NCBI RefSeq assembly: GCF_003958645.1
Contig: NZ_RXLO01000008.1
Coordinates: 1 to 64,000, forward strand
DNA length: 64,000 nt
Source of the DNA: Chitinophaga rhizosphaerae
GTDB taxonomy: Bacteria > Bacteroidota > Bacteroidia > Chitinophagales > Chitinophagaceae
Direction: 5' to 3'
The notes beneath the pieces are model-generated. The model saw only the letters and a list, made by a program, of their open reading frames with translations. It ran no database searches and was not told where the DNA came from. The translations under genes were made by a program, and so were the position numbers. Below, one piece after another: positions 59,270 to 64,000 of this stretch (position 1 is the stretch's first letter; each line of letters begins with the position of its first letter).

Positions 59270-60903
59270 GGAAACACATGAAGCGCATATATATCGCACT
59301 CGCACTCGCCTTCCCGCTCAGCGCCGTTGCCCAGAAAGACACGCTGAAGCAGGAAACGATCGACATCATCTCGAAATACCAGCCCAAGCTGCCTAACGCA
59401 GCCAAGCTGAACCTGACGGCATCGCTGCCCAATGTGGACACGAGCCGCCCGCGCCTCGGGTACCAGGTACCGGCGCTGAACCTCTATTTCATGTACCAGC
59501 CCGTGCCCATCCGGCCGCTGGCGCTGGGAAAAGATACTTCGTCGCTCCAGCTCCAGAACAATTACGTGAAGCTCGGGTACGGCAACTACAACACCCCGCT
59601 CATCCATGCCGGGTTCGGGAGCGGCCGGAAAGACAAGTACAATTTCGGCGTACTGTTCAATTATACTTCGTCGAAGGGCGATATCCAGTACCAGGACGTG
59701 TCGCAGATGAACATCCTCGGTTCCGGTACCTATTTCACGCCGCTGTTCGAAGTGAACGCCAGCCTGGGGTACAACCGCAACCAGGTGTATTATTTCGGGT
59801 ACGACCATGCCGTTCACCAGTACGACAAAAGCGATGTGAAGCAGGCGTTCAACGAAGTGGTGGCCAAAGTAGGACTGAAGAACAGGCCGCAGAACGATTG
59901 GGGCTTCCAGTTCCAGCCGCAGGCAGAATTCACCGTGTTCGGCGACAAGTACAAGCGGATGGAGAACACCTTTGTACTGAAGGCACCGATCCGCAAGCAG
60001 ATCTTCGAAGATATCTGGCTGAAAGCCGAAGGATTGGTGGACCTGAGCGTGTTCAAGGAAGACAACAACGAGCAGATCAATAACAACATCGCCGCCATCC
60101 ACCCCGCGGTGGAAATCACCAAACCCGGGTTCGTGCTGCATGCCGGCGCCAATCCTACCTGGACGAACGGCAAGTTCCACCTCCTCCCGGACATCGTGAA
60201 CGAGTCGCACCTCATCCGCGAGAAACTCATCCTCAGCAGCGGCTGGATTTCCTACTTCCAGAAGAACAACTTCCGGAACCTCGCCTCGGAGAACCCCTGG
60301 TTCAATTCCTACGGTCCGGATATGCGCAATACCCGCATCGAAGAGAAATATACCGGCATCAAAGGCACGCTGGGCAATCATTTCAATTACAACACCAAAT
60401 TCGGCGCCATATCCTGGTACAACCGGCAGCTGTTCGTGAACGACAGCACCGACGGCAAGAGCTTCTACACCCGCAACGAGGAAGAACTGCGCGCCTTCCA
60501 GCTGCATGCGGAAGTGGGTTATATCCAGGAAGAGAAGTTCCAGGCACGGGTGAGCATCGACTGGTATGATTTTAACAAACAGAAGACCGAGCTGAAGCCC
60601 TGGCACGTGCAGCCTTTCCGCGCCAGCCTGTTCGCCCAGTATACGTTCGGGAAGAAATTCCACCTGAACGCCAATCTTTATACCCTGAGCAGCACCTATT
60701 ACGTGATGCGCAAGGAAGGGATGGACGCCATGGGCAAAACCAGGGCGGTGCAGGATTTGAACGCCGGAGCGGAATATAACGTGACGAAGAATTTCAACCT
60801 CTGGTTCAACGTCAATAATATGTTCAGTTCCAAGTACGAACGCTGGCATGGTTACCCCTCCTACGGGCTGAACGTGCTCGGCGGGGTGACCGTTAAGTTT
60901 TAA
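59266..60903 (+). CDS. Outer-membrane beta-barrel protein coupled to the TPR gene
   Basis: 545 residues. The ATG at 59266 overlaps the TPR stop (ATGA); another ATG at 59278 also gives a good signal peptide (MKRIYIALALAF...AVAQ). The mature sequence alternates polar and aromatic residues through a long barrel (for example LGYGNYNTPLIHAGFG) and ends in a C-terminal Phe (TVKF), the mark of outer-membrane insertion. It resembles the barrel part of TonB-type receptors but lacks the plug and carboxypeptidase-like domain, so it is not a normal transporter. Acts with the TPR protein in the outer membrane (inference from coupling). Confidence 0.8.
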   Translation: MRKHMKRIYIALALAFPLSAVAQKDTLKQETIDIISKYQPKLPNAAKLNLTASLPNVDTSRPRLGYQVPALNLYFMYQPVPIRPLALGKDTSSLQLQNNYVKLGYGNYNTPLIHAGFGSGRKDKYNFGVLFNYTSSKGDIQYQDVSQMNILGSGTYFTPLFEVNASLGYNRNQVYYFGYDHAVHQYDKSDVKQAFNEVVAKVGLKNRPQNDWGFQFQPQAEFTVFGDKYKRMENTFVLKAPIRKQIFEDIWLKAEGLVDLSVFKEDNNEQINNNIAAIHPAVEITKPGFVLHAGANPTWTNGKFHLLPDIVNESHLIREKLILSSGWISYFQKNNFRNLASENPWFNSYGPDMRNTRIEEKYTGIKGTLGNHFNYNTKFGAISWYNRQLFVNDSTDGKSFYTRNEEELRAFQLHAEVGYIQEEKFQARVSIDWYDFNKQKTELKPWHVQPFRASLFAQYTFGKKFHLNANLYTLSSTYYVMRKEGMDAMGKTRAVQDLNAGAEYNVTKNFNLWFNVNNMFSSKYERWHGYPSYGLNVLGGVTVKF

Positions 60904-60938
60904 TTGCGTAAACTTGCACTCAAAAGTTACCGGCCGCA

Positions 60939-61856
60939 ATGCTCAAGCAATATATCACGGAAGTCCTTTTCAGGCAGCAAACCTGCACCGTTCCGCAGGT
61001 GGGCACCTTTACCATCCAGCACATCCCCGCGCAGTTCAGCATGGTGGACCAGACGCTGACGCCGCCCCGGCAGCAGGTGCAGTTCGACACCCGGTGGGAC
61101 GATGACGGCTCGCTGCTCCGCTGGATCTCGCGGAAGGAAAACCTGCTGGAGCCGGTAGCGGCGCTGAAGCTGGACAAATACCTCCAGCAGTTCCGCGAAT
61201 CGCTGCAGGCCGGCGACCCGCTCGACCTTCCCGGCATCGGCAACCTCCGGATCGACCCGCTGGGCCAGATCCGGTTTACCCCGCAGGAGATGCCCGACGC
61301 CTGGCAGCCCATCGGGCTGGAACAGGTGATCCGTTCGGAATCGGCGCCCCGCGTATTGCAGGGCACTACCGAAGTGGAGAACAACCAGGTGGTGGAACAT
61401 ATGTCTGCCGTGTACGAAGAACCCGAAAGCCAGGGACGCTTCCGGTGGTGGTGGGTGGTTTTGCCCCTGGTGCTCATCGGCGCCGGCGTGGCCGCCTGGC
61501 TGCTGAAAGACCAGTTCATGCCCCCGGCTCCCCAGCCCGAAGCGCCCAAAGCCGCCGTAGTTCCGGCCCCTGTGCCCGACAGCGTGGCCGCGGTGCCCGA
61601 GGAGCCTGTGGTTCCGGTTAACGATAGTATCTCGTATTATGTGGTGTTCCAGACTTACAAGGTCAAGCAGAACGCCGAGACCAACCTTAAACGGCGGCAT
61701 AATTGGGGGTATAGCGACGTGGTACTTTTCTCTTCCGCAGATTCTACCCTCTATAAACTGGCCGTTCCCTACCGCTCGTTAAGGGCGGATACCACCGCGG
61801 CGATGGACTCCGTGGCCAGGCGGTTCCAGTCGAAAGATGTGCATATCGTTTATTAA
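60939..61856 (+). CDS. HU-CCDC81/SPOR-like septal membrane protein
   Basis: 305 residues. The N-terminal ~125 residues show the two bacterial CCDC81-like HU domains (IGTEVLFRQQTCTVPQVGTF-type start, then LPGIGNLRIDPLGQIRF). A single membrane helix is at about 168-188 (WWWVVLPLVLIGAGVAAWLL), then a Pro/Ala-rich spacer and a C-terminal SPOR-like domain (about 230-305, YYVVFQTYKVKQNAETNLKRRH). SPOR domains bind denuded peptidoglycan at division sites; CCDC81-HU domains occur in Bacteroidota together with SPOR. It is 35 bp after the barrel gene. Together the three genes suggest a cell-envelope or septum module. Confidence 0.85.
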   Translation: MLKQYITEVLFRQQTCTVPQVGTFTIQHIPAQFSMVDQTLTPPRQQVQFDTRWDDDGSLLRWISRKENLLEPVAALKLDKYLQQFRESLQAGDPLDLPGIGNLRIDPLGQIRFTPQEMPDAWQPIGLEQVIRSESAPRVLQGTTEVENNQVVEHMSAVYEEPESQGRFRWWWVVLPLVLIGAGVAAWLLKDQFMPPAPQPEAPKAAVVPAPVPDSVAAVPEEPVVPVNDSISYYVVFQTYKVKQNAETNLKRRHNWGYSDVVLFSSADSTLYKLAVPYRSLRADTTAAMDSVARRFQSKDVHIVY

Positions 61857-61874
61857 AAAGCGTTTTTTGCGAAT

Positions 61875-61907
61875 AAAAAAAGCGCCTCCGAAGGGGGCGC
61901 TTTTTTT
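61875..61907 (+). terminator. Terminator of the TPR-barrel-SPOR unit
   Basis: 9-bp GC-rich stem (61881-61889 with 61893-61901, one G-U), GAA loop, flanked by A and T runs, so it may work both ways. 19 bp past the stop. Confidence 0.88.
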
Positions 61908-62089
61908 GTGCCATAAGCAATAGTCACTAAACACTACTGCTCACTCCGCGCCGCCAATCCGGCATTTCAGGGATTTCTATTCTCACTACAGCCCCCCCTT
62001 CCATTCCCAAAATGATGCGGAGCGATACTTTTGCATAAACGTAAGTAATTACGTAATTACTTTCCAACAAGTCACCAACACCCCTCAAA

Positions 62090-63403
62090 ATGAAGCTATT
62101 TCCAACATTCCTGCTCTGCTGCGCCATTTTCCTGGCGGGCTGTTCCAAGAGCAACAAATCCGGAGGCGAACCAGCGCCTTCAGAACCTCCTGCCGTTCGC
62201 GCACAGGGAACGCCGGTGGGGGATCCCGTCAAAAAAAATATCGGCGCCGCAGGCGGTACGCTCTTGTCGAAAGACAATACCCTGCGCATCGACATCCCCG
62301 CCGGCGCGCTGGCCGCCAACACCGAGATCAGCGTGCAGGCCGTGACGAACACCCTGCCCGGGAGCCCCGGCCCCGCCTACCGCCTCCTGCCCGAAAATGT
62401 CAAGTTCGCCAAACCGGTCAAACTAACTTTTCATTACACAGACCGGCATCTCGATAGCACTGGCGTAGATGCCCTGTTCATGGCCTTCCAGTCGGCCGAC
62501 GGCATATGGCGGTTTATCCCTACAACCACGCTCAACACCACCGCCAAAACACTCTCCGTCGAAACCACGCATTTCTCCAGCTGGGCACCCTTTGCCATGT
62601 ACTGGCTCCGCCCGGACCAGTCCAGCGTGGAAATTTCCAAATCAACCGGCGTATTTATCTACACATCCGTCGACAAGTATAAAGCCGGTTCAGAAAGTGC
62701 GCCCATCGCCATCATCCGTGAACGCGTGCTCGAAAATTCCAACAATATCCGGAACTGGCGGCTTACCGGCGCCGGCGTCCTCACTCCGGAAGACAGACAT
62801 GCGTTTTACCGCGCGCCTGCTAAAGTACCCACGCCCAGTACCGTCACCGTTGCCGTTGATATCCACAATTTCATCCCGCCCAACTTCGCCCCCAACCGCG
62901 GCGCGGCGGGTAAACTCATCCTGCTTGCACGGATCAAGGTGGTAGACGATGTATACTTCTCCGGGACCGTGAACGGCTTGGAAATTTTCTGTATCGACCA
63001 GCACCATAAATACATTCCCGGCGGCTGGATCAACATTTCCGGATTGATCCGCACTAACCATGGGTTCTCCATCAACATCGAAAACGTTTCCCGCCCCATT
63101 GCAAAGGGGCAATACCAATGGTTTGCGCCAGACAAAGGCGGGACGGTCATGGGCGTCTGGGGCACCATCGCCGAACCCGTAACCATTACGGGCAAAACGT
63201 TCTACAATAAATGCGACGAAAACGGGACTGTAGAAGAATACATTAAATCACCAGGGTTACTGGTCATTCACGAAGTGGAAAACATCGGCGGCGTGGAATA
63301 CATCAGGGGCGAATTGCGGGGCGAATTTTACCCGCAGATCAATTGCGGGCCAGGCACGCCACAACCTTTTGAACTAAGCTTCCGCACCAAAAATATACAA
63401 TGA
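62090..63403 (+). CDS. ZU5-like surface lipoprotein
   Basis: 437 residues with a lipoprotein signal (lipobox LAGC, Cys18) and a Gly/Ser/Pro-rich linker. Residues ~50-165 look like a ZU5 domain (GAAGGTLLSKDNTLRI, IPAGALAANTEISV, PENVKFAKPVKLTFHY). A wider beta-rich part follows (about 175-437) with the motif THFSSWAPF at the border. ZU5-like modules in bacteria occur in surface proteins of unknown function. Transcribed alone. Confidence 0.8.
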   Translation: MKLFPTFLLCCAIFLAGCSKSNKSGGEPAPSEPPAVRAQGTPVGDPVKKNIGAAGGTLLSKDNTLRIDIPAGALAANTEISVQAVTNTLPGSPGPAYRLLPENVKFAKPVKLTFHYTDRHLDSTGVDALFMAFQSADGIWRFIPTTTLNTTAKTLSVETTHFSSWAPFAMYWLRPDQSSVEISKSTGVFIYTSVDKYKAGSESAPIAIIRERVLENSNNIRNWRLTGAGVLTPEDRHAFYRAPAKVPTPSTVTVAVDIHNFIPPNFAPNRGAAGKLILLARIKVVDDVYFSGTVNGLEIFCIDQHHKYIPGGWINISGLIRTNHGFSINIENVSRPIAKGQYQWFAPDKGGTVMGVWGTIAEPVTITGKTFYNKCDENGTVEEYIKSPGLLVIHEVENIGGVEYIRGELRGEFYPQINCGPGTPQPFELSFRTKNIQ

Positions 63404-63610
63404 AATCAAACGCGCTGAATGATGGGGTATATACGCGATGGCGGCAGTAACGCTTCCATCGCTCAATTCAGAAGATGATAATTCCAAAACATCGAAGAGA
63501 TGATCTACAGCCGGGCGATGTCCATCTTCCGGATTTTTCCTCCGAATTCTCCCCATCATATTCCGCCGCAGGAGCCTTTGCAGACACTGCGATGGAATCA
63601 ACGAAAAACG
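63404..63610. other. Intergenic region, no gene recognised
   Basis: About 200 bases between convergent genes. Short frames here have no supporting features. Confidence 0.35.
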
Positions 63611-63635
63611 AAGGGATGGCGCTTTGCCATCCCTT
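63611..63635 (-). terminator. Terminator between convergent genes
   Basis: Perfect 10-bp stem (63611-63620 with 63626-63635), 5-base loop; T runs on both sides of both strands. It ends the RmlD-like gene and may also stop the lipoprotein transcript. Confidence 0.75.
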
Positions 63636-63652
63636 TTACTATCTGCGACTTT

Positions 63653-64000
63653 CTATTTCGATCTGATCTGCTCCACCACCACTTTCAATCCTTCTTCGAA
63701 ACTATGCGGGGCATACCCCAGTTCCTTCACCGCTTTGTCGATCACGAAGCCTGTTTTGGCCGGTCGCGGTGCGGGTTGTTTGAAGGTGGATGCGTCCACT
63801 TTTTCGAGAAGACGCGTGTCCAGTCCAAGGTATCCTGCCACCTGCGTGGCCATATCGAACGGCGTGAGCATGTCTTTGCCGGACAGGTGGAAAACGCCTT
63901 CCGCCTTCTTATCGAGCATGAGCCGGATCCCTTCCGCCAGGTCTTGCACGAGCGTGGGCGTGCGCCACTGGTCGTTCACCACTTTCAGTTTTTTCTGCTG
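63653..64000 (-). CDS. rfbD: dTDP-4-dehydrorhamnose reductase (RmlD-like), C-terminal part
   Basis: Partial: the gene runs off the right edge. The visible ~116 residues (QQKKLKVVNDQWRTPT start) are the C-terminal substrate-binding part of the RmlD short-chain-dehydrogenase-like family: VVNDQWRTPT, FHLSGKDMLTPFDMA and a typical end AVKELGYAPHSFEEGL. It makes dTDP-L-rhamnose for surface polysaccharides, but other SDR sugar enzymes share this region. Catalytic residues and start lie outside the window. Confidence 0.7.
   Translation of the reverse strand, partial: QQKKLKVVNDQWRTPTLVQDLAEGIRLMLDKKAEGVFHLSGKDMLTPFDMATQVAGYLGLDTRLLEKVDASTFKQPAPRPAKTGFVIDKAVKELGYAPHSFEEGLKVVVEQIRSK

Noticed and set aside
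1..64000. tRNA, rRNA, CRISPR arrays, prophage or defence island
   Set aside because: No cloverleaf, rRNA motif, repeat-spacer pattern, integrase, phage structural gene or known defence gene was found on either strand.

Overview
The window is a 64 kb piece of a Bacteroidota chromosome, most likely a Chitinophagaceae-type organism. The evidence is two SusC/SusD outer-membrane nutrient-uptake pairs, a FecR/ECF-sigma pair, DUF4843, PKD-like, DUF4230 and DUF4369 proteins, LuxE-type and M42 proteins, many signal-peptide lipoproteins, and repeated TAnnTTTG-type -7 promoter boxes just upstream of genes instead of Shine-Dalgarno sites. Most of the window is GC-rich. The first ~2.8 kb is visibly AT-rich and looks acquired. 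No rRNA, tRNA or CRISPR array was seen.

Layout. 1-2776: AT-rich block with a cysteine-rich DUF6520-like exported protein, a MauE/DoxX-type membrane redox protein and a TlpA-like thioredoxin. 2777-4151: an IS256-family element whose transposase is broken by a 44-bp insertion containing two GCGAAGC mini-hairpins. 4208-5715: exported sugar-phosphate-isomerase-like protein and a MarR regulator. 6189-10909: SusC/SusD pair 1. 11028-18779: SMUBP2-type helicase, a candidate small RNA, a TonB-dependent receptor, a B12-binding-type radical SAM protein and a DEAD-box helicase. 19103-24519: LTA-synthase-like membrane sulfatase-fold enzyme, YceI protein, a second candidate small RNA, LuxE-like protein and lipoproteins. 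24562-29411: acyl-CoA carboxylase beta subunit, UbiA-like protein, M42 peptidase and biotin synthase. 29549-39828 (minus strand): ECF sigma, FecR, SusC, SusD, DUF4843, PKD-like and TlpA locus. 39923-41487: aroQ, ubiX, ytxJ and a 46-residue lipoprotein. 41662-51799: mpl, a DnaQ-type exonuclease, a dolichol-phosphate-mannose-synthase-like transferase, an EamA transporter, an S9 peptidase, a shortened AraC-type regulator, GNAT, DUF4230 and an RRM RNA-binding protein. 52284-55851 (minus): 2-oxoacid dehydrogenase E2, CinA, thioesterase and DoxX. 55852-56200: an AT-rich segment with two perfect DnaA boxes. 56201-61856: TPR protein, outer-membrane barrel and HU-CCDC81/SPOR-like membrane protein operon. 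62090-63403: ZU5-like lipoprotein. 63653 to the end: partial RmlD.

How parts work together. SusCD pair 2 lies directly behind an ECF sigma and FecR anti-sigma, and its SusC carries an N-terminal STN domain. That is the standard layout for substrate-sensed trans-envelope signalling. SusCD pair 1 lacks both and may be controlled by the divergent MarR gene (inference). Biotin synthase lies a few kilobases from a biotin-dependent carboxylase subunit. The TPR/barrel/HU-SPOR genes are tightly coupled and look like an envelope or division-site system.

The most novel observations are two apparently independent small RNA transcription units (21931-22113 plus; 12931-13040 minus), each with a promoter-like box, strong secondary structure and a U-tract end, and the DnaA-box/AT-rich segment. 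None matches a family I can name with confidence.
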